The translations under genes were made by a program, and so were the position numbers. Positions 26,401 through 39,392 of a stretch of DNA of 64,000 nt are shown here, in pieces. Source of the DNA: Pempheris klunzingeri (Eukaryota; Chordata; Actinopteri; Acropomatiformes; Pempheridae); NCBI RefSeq assembly GCF_042242105.1, contig NC_092020.1:3461001-3525000 (forward strand), read 5' to 3'. The notes below the pieces were generated by a model that worked only from the letters and a program-made list of their open reading frames with translations, was not told the origin of the DNA and did not search any database. Position 1 is the first letter of the stretch. Every line of letters begins with the position of its first letter.

Positions 26401-28176
26401 TGTGAGTTGCTTACTTTGAGCGTGTGACATGAATGTTTAGCCTGACACGTACAGTTTACATGTGTGCAGAAGTTGCAGATTGTCCGGTTGTAAGGGCTGC
26501 TAGCCCGCTGCAGATTTGTCACAGTGCATGAAGTTGTTGGAGCCATTCTCAGATCCGGATATGGGGGGTAGATGTAAAGATCAGTGATGCACATGACTTG
26601 GAGGATTTGAGTGTGACGGTGGATGTCTGGTGTAAAGAGTAGCACTCCCTGCTTCACTCATTTTGTGTTCCCTATAGTTAATCTGTCAGCACACGGGCCT
26701 GCAGCACACCAACACACACTCACATTGTGGAGTTGCATGACAGGTATCATCCTTTAATATTAGTTCAGCCCTGTCACACTTTGCTTAGATACCCATCAGA
26801 CAACATGTATTGCAAGAGACTTAATTCACCTGTAATTCACTCAATTCAGAGGGAGGAATTTCCTCAAAATGCCAAAAACTTTATGATGTAATCGCACCAA
26901 CTTTATGCAGAGTTATTGTCCCGAATTGAGTGAATTGCCACGGTAGCAATAAATGAGTTCATTAGAGTCGGTCCATTCATCCTGCTGATTGTGCTGTCAG
27001 ACAGGGCAGCCCAAGAGGGTCTGAGTGTTTGTATAACCAGGCATTTACTAGGTCATAATGTGGAGACTGAGCCACTGCATTATTTAGCTTTGCATGGTTG
27101 CCCTCCTTCCTGTGCACGCTCTGCCCTCAGCCCTCTGGCACAGGAAGGAAGATAGTGTGGTACAGTGTACACTATAGTATGTGGTGGTCCTAGCAGGGCC
27201 CTTCACAGCCTGTGGAACTGACCTATATACTTTCTATGTATGCAGAAAGCAGGAGAAAGACATGAGAGGCAGCTATACATGTTCACTCACTTATGTGCTT
27301 ATGCGCATGTACTTAAGTACTCGTTTGCTCCATCGCATCCATTACCTGTGTCCTAAAGAGTGCAAGAGATGTTGGCTTTCTGACAGAAAAGGCAAACTAG
27401 TCAGGGGTTTACACATTCTGCCTCTTGAAATGTAGCGTAAAATATGACAATGCACTGAAAATGATTGTTCTTGTGTCAGAAAAGAAACACTACAATGCAA
27501 TTTAAAGTGTGAAACGTCCAAGAAACCTAGATGATGCTACTTGACGCAGGTTGTCATGTGGCGTGGTGTAATCATTACAGCAAAAAAAACAAAAAAAACT
27601 AAAGTATTATCTCCATGACAACTGAGCAAACTCCACCCAGTGAGGAAGAAAGTGGGATTCAGTTGAAAGTTGTGGAAAATGTGAGTAAGTTTTCATTGCC
27701 AAAGTACTGTTTCAAAGGCCAAGAAGTTTTTTACCCTGCCATCACATCTGGGGTCTACATGCTTCCACTTCAGCAACTGATTCAGCTGAATTCAGACACT
27801 TTACTATACTGCCATATGAAATGTAGAGATGAGATCGTCTAAGTCATTAAACGTGAGTTCAACAAAAACAATCTCTCACTCCCACTCTCTTAACTCTCTC
27901 CCACTCTCAGTCCCTCTGACTGAGGAAAGGGAGTGGTATAACAGAGGAAGTGAGAGATCAGTAAACATGGAGTTGCCCCTGCTCAGCCACAGTAATGTGA
28001 TACACGGCCCTGCGTTGCTCTCAACACCAGGAAAAACATGAAACAGTTGTACGCAGAGAAAGTGTGCGTGAGACATTGAATCCCACGTGCTGGAGGCCAA
28101 CGGGGGGGGTGATGACACAGCACATGACCTTGGAAATATGATGTGTAAAAACCACACAGTCCATCCGCTGTATGTA

Positions 28177-28217
<41 letters not shown>

Positions 28218-30238
28218 AAAAGAAGTACAGGAACATGGAGGCGTTGTGCACAAATCAATGCGTGCACGTGTGTTTGTTTACGCTTGCGCTTCCTGCCGTG
28301 ACCTTGTTACCGTGGTTTTGCCTTCCATTAGACCTGCTGGTCTTGAGGAGGCTGGTCGGTGCACCGCTGTCGTCCGTCTTGCTCCTCTCAAGCCTCCCCT
28401 CCCTCCCTCTCTTTGACATCTCCCAGCATTCATGTCTGCCCCAGCTGAGCAGAGTTCACCCCAGGGAAGATGAGTGTGCAGCTACCATGTTAGTGGAAAA
28501 TACATTATATAAGCCCTGTACTGGACCATATTGTGTGTGTGTGTGTGTGTGTGTGTTCTCTTTGTTTATCTGGGCCATTGTGGAGAGCAGTGTGCCAGCA
28601 TCACTCGGATTCACCTGGGTCCAGTCTCTGAGGGATACACAGCCAGCTTTTGACTGTCTTTTTAAATGTGTGTGTGCATGTGTGTGTGTGTGTGTGTTTG
28701 GGCCCCTGTGTAAGTTTGCGAGAGTCTTTATGTGTTTATGTATTTTTTCTGCTCTTTTGTCCCCTGGTGTTCTCTTTTTTTCCCCGTTTCACATCAGCCT
28801 GTCAGTTCTGGTGTGATGGATTAAGTCTTAAAGGTTTCTGATGGGTGTGCGTTCGGATGTGTGTCTCCCTTCTGCTGTCTTGTGTTTGAGTCAGGGAAAA
28901 ATGTGAGTCCCCAACTGACATCTCGCCACATCTCACACAGCCATCAATCAGCGTGACCAGTCCTGCCTCAGCCTCTTCGTCCTCCTCCTGGCTGCTGTGG
29001 TGTCTCAGGGCAACTCTGTGATACATTATTTGTTTGAGTGTGACAGAAAGACACAGAATAGAGTGGTGAATATTCAAGATCAGATCTGTGACAAGAAATC
29101 CTCAGTGTTTAATGACTATAGTTGACATTCGTTATGTCTTGGTGGTGTGTGTGCTGCGTGTCTGCCTATGTGTGTATGTGCGTTTTTGCTCGGCTGTTTT
29201 ATTTATAAGGGGAGCAGTGAGCTTGTCATGGCGGTGCCTGAGGGGGACTTCTGTCGGCATTTTGACAAAGCATGACAATGAATCGGAGTTTTGTGGGTGA
29301 GGAACGCGGCGTCTGCTAGTGTGTGTGTGTGTGTGTGTGTGTGTTCGCTGTTATCATACATCCAGTTGCGTTGCTGTTATCCTGACACACACCCACTTCA
29401 CAGCTCAGAACACACTCCTCGTAGTTGTCCTGTACTTGCATGCCGCCGGGGACAAACACCCTAAATACACACACACACACACACACACGAGGCATCCACA
29501 CACTCGTACACGTGACTGCTGTGTTTCAGTTTGGTCAGCTTTTCTGTTCAGAGGGTAGAAAGATGGGAGAACAGGGAAAAAGAGGGTGCTGAAAAGGTTA
29601 CCAGGAAGAAAGAAGGAGATGGGAAGAAGTGGTAGTCCTTGAAAGCCGCTTTGTGTATCTATTTAAAGTTGTCTCTCCAACCCGGTCCAGTCCTCTCTGT
29701 TCACGAACAGCTATTAAATTATACTTAAACACTGAGACAGGCAAAGTAAAATGATGAGAAAGGAGAATGCTCTTAAAGTGGTAAATTGCACTCCCATGAA
29801 GTTGGTAGACACCAGCTAGAGATGGATTAATAAATGGACGCAGCAGAGGCAGAGATAAACTGACTTTTCTCTAGTATGGTTCAAGCTCCAAAAACACTGC
29901 ACTTCCCATAATGGGAATAAATAATGGGCGTGGGCTGCCCTGCTGAGACAAACATCATTACATAACTGTGACACCAGTGGGGTTATTTCCTCAGGCTTTG
30001 GAAAGCTCCTCCAGAGCCACGGCACAAGTTACACGGCTGCGTTCAAAGGCTGGACGGTACTCCTCATGATAAGTAAACTGAACTCGATGTGCTCCTTTAA
30101 GGTGGAATACACAGACACAAGCACCTGTGACATCGCTGCTAAACCCCTAATGAATAAGCAGATGACTCTATTAACCTAAGCTCTAAGGAGCATTTTAGCG
30201 TATTTCAGTTTTTTTTTGTCTGGCTTGCAACTATATTA

Positions 30239-30270
<32 letters not shown>

Positions 30271-33200
30271 TGTTTTGTTTCGCTGTCACCGCTCTTGTTT
30301 CAGGAGCACAAGCTGTGATAAACCCACTGTGTGTTACCTGTCAACACCAAGCACCAGACAGTTATCCACGAGCTGCAAAATAAAGTGTAGAATTTATGAT
30401 TATTTTCACATATATGTTAATAGTCAACTATTTGCTAACAGCTAACATGTCACTGCTGTGCTTATAACTTGTTGTGATGCCCCCAAGTGGTCAAAATATC
30501 AATTAATGCAGGTTTAAATGACCGATTTGGTGTTTTTTGTGTTTTCACTAAGTGATGTACTAATCCAATAAACTGGACTGGAATCAGTGCCAGTATTGAC
30601 TTTACTAAACAGATCATTTGTCAGTCAGATGTGACCCACCCAGACCATGTTAAGTAGTGTTTTCTACAAACAAAACAATTCAATTAACAATCTAATTACA
30701 TTTTCATGATCCTAAAAAAGAATGCTGGTGTATGAAAGTATGGAGGCCTGTGAGGGCTTCATAATATATAGTTACGGCAGAATGTACTCACTGTGTTTGT
30801 CAGGGTGTCTGTGTGGTGGTGAGGCTCCTAACAGGCAGCAGTGGCTGGCAACTATATTCTGTGTGTTCTATCAGTTATTTGCAATACATGGTCTGTGATA
30901 CACTGTGTGTATTAAGGCTAATTCATGTGTATCTTTTATTATTATTCCGGGTATCCTGAGGCTAACAGGGGGCATGGTGTGTTATGGGAATTGGCCACAA
31001 TGGAGCAAAAGGAAGAAAAATGGAAACAAAATGTCAGGTGTAGGGTTAGAAATGGAGGTTAAGTTTCGGTGTTGCCTTGTGTTAAAATAGTGTCTTTAAA
31101 TTGAGTTTGGAATGATTAAGGTCAAACAAAGGACATGCAGTTATTCAACTGCATTGCCATGTGACAATGTTTGACATATATGATGAAGTATGTACCTATG
31201 GGCTATAAAACAATAATTTTCATCCTGAAATGAAATGTAGGGAAACAAATGGCTGCCTGGAAGGAAGGAAGTCAACATAAAAGCTGATGGTATGCTTTGG
31301 AAAATGTGAGCAGCAATACAAATTATAGGCGATGTGCAGCTAAAACGTGTCCTTTAAATCCCACTAAGGAGCCTTTGGGAACCGAAATGAAACACGGTGC
31401 TCTGCTGCACAGTGAGACGCAAACGCCGTAATATAGCGGCCACTTTCTCACACAGCACTCATCTGCAGTCTCACTTTACCGCAAACACTTCCTGCTAGGT
31501 CTCCATGGTAAGTTGACATGAAAACAAGAAAGAAGCGAGCAATTACGGTAACACTGAGACTGCCTTCACTCTCTAGCCAGGAGGTAGCATATCATTACAG
31601 CAAACACAGTGACGCAAATCTCGTTCTCTTCTTTCTTTATTGCTGTTTCACAGTATGTACAGCCAGCGTAAATGTTTCACCTCTGGCCTGTACCTACACG
31701 GAGAGCCTCAGTGTTGGCGCTCCTGGTGTTATACAGCATCGACTATGCCCCTGTTGGGAGCTATAGAGCCAGACAAAGAGGCTCCTTATCGAGCTGGACT
31801 GCTGGGCCTTTGCTCCGGCTGGCAGGCTGCGGCACAGAGACAGAGACTACTATTGGGTTTGGGGTATATATAGAACATCAGGATGGGCTTCCTCTTTCTC
31901 TCCCTCTCCGCCCATCTGTCTCTGTGGTTTTATAAAGGGCCCTGATGGGTTGAGTGAGACAGGTTTGCACTGCTGCAATGAAATCCATTCACTCCATCCT
32001 GAAGTATAAAGCAAAGTTTGTCCATCTTGTATTATTGGCCTCTAAAAGTAATGTTGCAATCAAACATACAGTAAGTGACAGAGTATTATTCCAGTGTAAT
32101 GTACTCTTAGATGTGGTTAACAAACTTTACAAACGGTTACTCAGGTCAAACGGTTAAATTAAATACTCTCTTTATTTTATTAATAATCTCTATTCATGAA
32201 TCTTGAAATGAGACTAACCCAGCCTAAGGTGTACCGAGTGCTCAGCATACCCTGGTGACACACATGGATAAAAAGCTTTTCCTGTTTGCATGGCAGCCTT
32301 TTTAAGTTGTGTGAATTTAGAAGAATAGACCGGCTTGGATGAAACTTTAATGAGGTTGTGCAGCAGCGGAGAAGAGGATATACAGTCGATAAGAGGAACA
32401 AATGGTGCTGGAGATAATAAAATAAAGTGTTACAGCATTTTAACGTATTCTAAATAATGCAACAGAAAGAAAAGAAATCCAGTTTTTAGCTTTGTGTGTG
32501 TGTTGCAACTATATTTAATATATCATGTGTAATGGGAGACTGGGTTTATAAAGTATTCCTTTGCCAATATTCAATCGAAAGTAAAAGCTATAGAGAGCAT
32601 GGAGTGAGTAGCTCTATGCCACTTTTGGGTGTGAAAGGGAATGAGCAACACTTCCCTCCATAAGTGACAACTGTGGTTGTTGTACCCAGATGTGCAAACA
32701 CTGTGATGGTGATGCAGGATTTTCCCGATCAAGAAGATGCACCTTCAGTCGATTTTCCTTGGATGAATAACAGCTAATAAGAAATTAAGGTTATAGAAAG
32801 AAAGGCAAGAGAGCTTGAGGCCCCAGATGTTGGTTCCCTCTCTGTTCTCTTAGAGGTCCCCTGGCCTGGCTGACATTAGTGTTCCCAGGGGAGGGCGGGG
32901 GGGGGGGGGGGGGGCATTCCCCAGGAGGCCTGAGACAGATGAGCAAGGACCCACACTGCCCTGGCGCAAGTTTTCAAGGAGGAACAGAGGAGGGATTCTT
33001 AATTTCATTTCCTCTGCGGGTGTCAAAGGATAGTCAAAGGGCAAGGCACACAGGAGTAATATACATAAACCCAACCAAAGTGCTCCATGAAGTCAAGGGT
33101 CTATTAGTGAGAGATAACAATGCCATGTGCAGAGAAACAGATTTACAAGGCTGGAGTCGCTGCTGGGGGTTATCTCTGTAGAAACCCAACCAAACCCACA

Positions 33201-33710
33201 GGAGCAATGGCTGCCTTCCAATTAGATCTCGCTTTAGGTGCTCTTTTTATAGTTTCCCAGCATTGGCTTTCAATATCCCTCTGAAAATAGCCCCCCACTG
33301 TTGCAGAGTCATCACAGTCCTGTTTGTGCAGCATAACCTGAGTAAAACGGTCGATATGGAGCAGCGATCAAACCAAAACATAGTCTGGGGCAGAGTTGGC
33401 TATAGATAGAAATTTGTTGTGCTTTGTGTCTGTCAGCACCATGGACAGAGTATACATACAGTACATATAGTGGTGTGCAGTGCGCGTAGTGACGAGAGAG
33501 ATACTACACCGCTTTTCAAGCCATACTGTCTGGTGAAGGCTTTTACTGTTCTGTCTGAATGGTGTTCTACACACACGACATGGCTCTGGATAAATAATGT
33601 AGCCTAATGCTACTGTACGAGGCAGCAGACAGCAGCAGTACATGAAGTACCAGTCTGTCTCTTCTTTCCGTCTCCTTTTCACTTGTATCACCCCACAGCC
33701 CCCGCCCGCT

Positions 33711-33752
<42 letters not shown>

Positions 33753-36700
33753 GGTACAAAACACACGAGTCACTGAATGGATGGATGGCACATGATGTCA
33801 CATGATGAGTCATAAATCAGCAAACCAATTCTCTCTCTGTCTCTATGTGCCTCAGTCTTTTTATATTTTTGCATATGTCTACTTTCAGACTTATGATATT
33901 CACAATTTGCGCTGAACGGCATCTAGATGCAGAAACACACCTTATTTATAGCTGTTATTGTTATGCAGGAAAGGAGGCTGGTGATGTTCCCCTGTGTGAA
34001 CCTTATTAGTCATCAACTGGGCCCATTTAATCCAATATAATACCTTGTAAACTACTTGTAAGATTCAGGAAGTAGAAAATAAATATACTTTCATATCAGT
34101 AGTCACAAGGGCATCATTGCACATTACACAAATTACAAAACATCTTTCTTTTGTATCAGGTTTTATGTCTGCCTGTTACCTTTAGAACTCAAAATTACTG
34201 CTATCGTCTATATCTGCTATTTTCTCAGAATGAATAGTTTTAATAAGCCTGTGCTTGAACCGAAAATATAGCTCTCATATTGACATACGCCACACTCAAT
34301 CTTATTTGAGGCAGTTTGCTTATGAAATTATCCTCTTGTCTCTGTTTTACAGCCAATCCAAACCCATTAAATTGCATCTCAGGCGAGCTAGAAATAAGTG
34401 AACTGTTAGTCAATATCTGCTTAACTTGCAAAATCCATGGTCCCCTCATATAGTCCAGATATGTGTAGCTTCTTTACAAGTAGATGGGAAAGAAATCGGC
34501 CCCTCTACCACTTTAGGTCCAGACTTTCTACAACTATTGGATGGATTGCCTTCATATTTGGCACCGACATTCATGTTCCACTCAGGGTGATGGTGATCCC
34601 CTGCCATCCATAATCGCATCAGAAATTCGTCCAATACACGTGGTTTGTGCTCTGATGCCTACTTCACAATATGGTGAACACAGTAAAGATCACACCTGCT
34701 AAAACAGCATGCTTGCATTATAATTTTTAGATTGTTAAAATGCTGACGGGTGCATGTAACTGTACAACCTCACAGAGCTGCAAGGCATGGCTCTAGACTG
34801 ATGCTTACATGTTTTGTCTGCAACTTTTTATAATGTATTTTTTTATACTACAACCATTTAACTCCTTTTATATGGGATCAAAGTAAGCAAATGTGTACAC
34901 AATCCATGCATGGTTGGAAATTTACAAGCCGTGGGGATAAAAAATAACGAGCAGAGACGTGCGGTTCATAAATAGTCAATATTAACCAACCATGACTCCT
35001 AAGCAGCTGGCAGCTACCCATGGTGTGGTCCACTGAAGACTAATGACATGCAATGTTAGCTAGTTAGTTCTAAGACCTTCACTTCTTTAATGTGTGCTCT
35101 CTTTCTTAGAGATAAGTGTGGAATATTTTACCCGAATTAGAGTTTCAGATCAATAGCTCTGTTGACCATCTTCATCTCACTGGAATTGAACTGGATTTTA
35201 AATCCCACCTCTGACACTGTTACACCATGCCGTGGACTCTCCTCTCCCTCTCCTCCTGTGGGATTACGCAGACGTGACTGAATGAGAGTCTGCAGGATCA
35301 GCAGTGGTTATCTCATTTGCTCGACATATTCACAGGCAGGCTCAAGAGACGGACACTCCGGGCCTGATGTCAGTCAGAGGCCAAGGAGTCCAAAAGAATG
35401 ATTTATGTCACTTTCCATCACAAATAAAATCTGACGAGTCGAATAAAAACTTTAGGTCACACTGCCTATGGCTCATTCACTGCAACCTCTACATATGGGA
35501 AAACAGTTCATCTGAACTATTGTTCAGACTGTCATTATCCATTTTCCATCCACAGCATCCATTAACATTAACACAAACTTATAATACAAAATAATTGTGA
35601 CTTTACAGTGTGAGGTCATGTGCAGCTAAATTCCAATTGGATAATGAAGGCTGATGGTGTGAGCTGGCATTAACCTTTAAATAAATGACCTCACTGTCCT
35701 GACTAGCAGTAATAGCGTCACTTTAACTTAACTGCTCGATAAGTAGAAATTTGTTCCCACTCTGTTCGGTGATTAGCTCACATTGATCTGACCGAATGGC
35801 ATAACATGAAATGTGTTTGGAGACCTGGTGTGTGACAAAATATGATAGTGAGCCTAGATGAGGTTTTTCATCAGCAACCAATTTAAAGCTCAGAGATGAC
35901 TTCCAGTGAGTGTTTCTGAGGGCCACAACCCGACACGTCCAGACTAATCCGTCCTTTTTTTCTTCTGTGTGTAATGAGGACCTACACATGGCCTCATACC
36001 AGGCCTGCTCAAAGTGACATTGTGCCAAGCTGGTTTTGTAGTAGTCGCCTTTGGCACAACTGTGCGTGGAAATAAAGTAGCTCAGGAGAGCAGTAGTATC
36101 ATGGTGATTTAGACGGTTTTGGACAGTGGGGTGTATTTCACCGAGCCCATCTGGCCTGTTTGAAAGTGTTGCTGAGTCTAAGAGAGGCGGTCAGGCGGTA
36201 GAACAGAGAGGGTGATGGATGGGGTGATGGATGCAGGGGGAGGGGAGAAGATGAGAGTGCAGATTTGGGGGGGAAAAGGAGCTCTTTTCCGGCAGAGTTG
36301 GATCTCAGGCTTGGCTGCGGCACACTGCTCTGACTGTTTTCATACCAAGCGCTTGGCTCTGGCTCCTAACCAGCTTCAACCAACCAATGCCTCTGAACCC
36401 CACAACCCACCCACTCAATCTCTTTCTCTTTGTCTTTCCCTCTCTGACGTTTTGGCTCACCCTTCTCTTCCCCCTCTTCGTCTCTCTGACTCCCATTCAC
36501 TACCTCCTTCCTTTGGCTCTCTCTTTCCAGTTTTTCTTACCTTCACTCTCTCTTTCTCCACCCCTGTTAGGCCTTTTTCTCCAGTCTTCCGGTTGTACAG
36601 AGGGGTGTGGGATAGGGCCAGGGCCTCCAGGTTTCCATAGTGATACTTTGTGTCCTGATGTCATTAGTATTGACGGTGTGCTGCTCAGCCAAGCTGTCCT

Positions 36701-38758
36701 GGCACAGGAGCTGTTTACTGTTTACCACAAACTTAAACCGTTCACTGTGAGATTTGTGTGTGTGTGTGTATGTGTGTAACATCACAGTTAAGTCTGTCTG
36801 ATTGCCTCTATTTTACATTTAGGGAGGGATAACATTGAATGAATAAACAACATCCAGAAAAAAAATGGGTTAATTTGTGATTGTCTGATGAGAAAGCTGG
36901 TGTGTTGGGTTTCCACCAGGGAGAGGCTTGGCAAGGTGGAAATGGCTGTTTCACGAAGAAACATCCCCTCTGTCTGCTTGCTCACTGTATGATTACTGAA
37001 GCGTGTCTGTAGAGCACATCTCCCAGCCTGACTCCCCCGTCTCGCTCCTCGTTCTTCTGGCTGCTTCGCTGGCTCGTCTGTCTGAGGAGACGAGCGTCCC
37101 CTTAGCGCCACCTCCCCCGGAGCTGTATGCGCGTGTTTATGTGCTCGCTTGCGTTCCCACGCGTATGACCTCATGCATGTGTGGTGAACACGACAATCAC
37201 AGGGCCGCTCCCACATCTCCACCTCTTACAGACTGCTGGGCTCCTGCAGGCCCTCAGCTGGCAGGTTGTGGCCTCAGTGTTACCAGAGTAATTAGTTCTG
37301 CTTGGCGTCTTAGTGCCAGGGGTGGACAAAATATGGATCCCATATTGATGCTGTCACATCACATGCAGGGAGAGCACATCCACTCAGGACACATGCGCAA
37401 ACATGAGCTTGTTTCTACGTGCATGAATAAAATCCTCTTTGCATCATCCTTGTAATCCTTCATGTATGATATAATGGCTAAAGATTGTCTTGGGGTGCGG
37501 AAAAAAAAGCACTTCCTGCATTGATTGAAATGTGAACTGAGCCATGGCTACAAACACACACACATGTAGAGACAGTTTATTTTTGGGGACATTTGATTAG
37601 AGCCGATACTGGAAAGCAAATACTGTACAACAGCTGATACAGTATTTGCTTATCGCAGATAAATCAATATTGCAGTATTTGTCTGGTAGGATTGTTAAAC
37701 TTAACTGCAGCACCTGCTGCATTTTTTATTATATTTGACCCTCCTTTTTCTTAATTTATACTTACCATATTTTTGTGTTTGTGTGAATTATTTATTTGTT
37801 TTGGGGCATTTTATGGCTATATTAGTGAGTCAACAGGAGAGAGCTGACAGGAAATGAGGGGGGTGAGAGAGGACATGCAACAAGGATTCCCAGAGGTTGT
37901 TGCTGTTGTACATGCTGTCCAGACCGACTGCAAGGAGATTCCTTCCAATTTAAATGTAAAAAGGCTGCAACTTTGGAAGATGCCACTTGATTTGACTCAC
38001 TCAAACAACTGAAGCCTCATATTAGCTTCAGCAGACCTTCACAGTGCATTTTGTGTGTGTGTGTGCGTACAGGGCGGTCAACCAAACTTAAAGTTTGACA
38101 GACTGACAGCTATCTCTGGGAAATCATAACTGAGATGAGAAAACATGGTAATGTGTGTGTTTCATGGAGCTTTTGCTGTGTGTTGATAGTGATTACCCAG
38201 GTTTAACAGTGTAATATTTCCTTCTGCCAGACGGTGGTGCTGTAAGATCAGCTCTGTTAATGGTGTAGGGATTCACTCATGTCATTTGCTCAATGTGCAT
38301 GTATCCTGTATAATACCATATAAAGCACAGATAGGGAGCTTTACTGTATACATTTTTTTATGCTTTTATACTGTATGAGTATGAGAAGACATTAGATCAC
38401 ATTAGATATTAAGACTTTGTAAAGCATTTTATTTCTTTGTTCCATATTACCTGTGTTTCATTTCACATTAGCAGAAGACAGTGTTTTTGACAGACAGCCA
38501 GCACGCTAAACAGACAGATGGAAGGACCACTTTTGCCAGCCAGTCTCCTCACACTCCACTATGTCAGAAATGGTGAGTCCCTGAGGCTACTTTACAACAG
38601 AGATCCCTCATGCCAGATCAATAAATTGAGCTATAAAAATTAATCCCTGTTCAAATGAGAAACTGGCTGGGTGAGCCAATCGACATGTTACTATTAAAAC
38701 AAGTGGCATGAATTTATCATCACAGTGGTAGGGCCTGATCCCACCTTAAGCTCGTCTT

Positions 38759-38791
<33 letters not shown>

Positions 38792-39304
38792 CTAGTTGAT
38801 AGAATAGTGTAGATGGACAGCTTGCCACCCTGTGGGCACCACGACTACAGTCTATCTGTGATCCACGCTGGCAGCTGCTCTGCCAAATGGGATTTTCCTG
38901 GAGATTACAGCCTCTAAGTGTGACACGCTTGCATGTGTTTGTCTTTGTTGTTGATGGAGCGCGTGGGAGGACTATTGTAATAAAGCCGTGTGTGTTTTTT
39001 TTGTGTGCTGAAGTGTGTTTGTGTGTGTGTGTGTGAGGGTCTTGAGTCGAGGTGGAAAGAGAACATGTTCTGTTGTCACATGGGGCTGGTTGGAACATGA
39101 CTGAACTCTGTCTGGCAAGCTGTACCGAAAAAAAGGGAGGGAAAGTGTTCAGATGTGGGGGTCAGGCTTTTTCCACACTGCTGCTCTTCTTATTAGCTGC
39201 ATTAACCCTTGCTAAAGAGACCTTATCAGTCTTAAATGTACAGCTAGAGCTCTTGATTAACTGATTCATTATTTAGTCTATAAAATGTTGAGATGTGAAA
39301 AAGT

Positions 39305-39392
<88 letters not shown>

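Noticed and set aside
25845-26657. 270-codon minus-strand open frame
   Set aside because: It runs antisense across the CpG island and the Bb2 first exon, has no recognisable domain, and is explained by GC-rich sequence lacking stops.
28235-28816. 193-codon plus-strand open frame
   Set aside because: Made of GT tracts and hydrophobic low-complexity sequence in an intron.
36212-36779. Overlapping 142- and 130-codon frames
   Set aside because: CT-rich low-complexity DNA in an intron, with no homology I recognise in either frame.
39306-39392. Regular repeat that could be mistaken for a CRISPR-like array
   Set aside because: It is a pure TCTA tetranucleotide microsatellite with no spacers.
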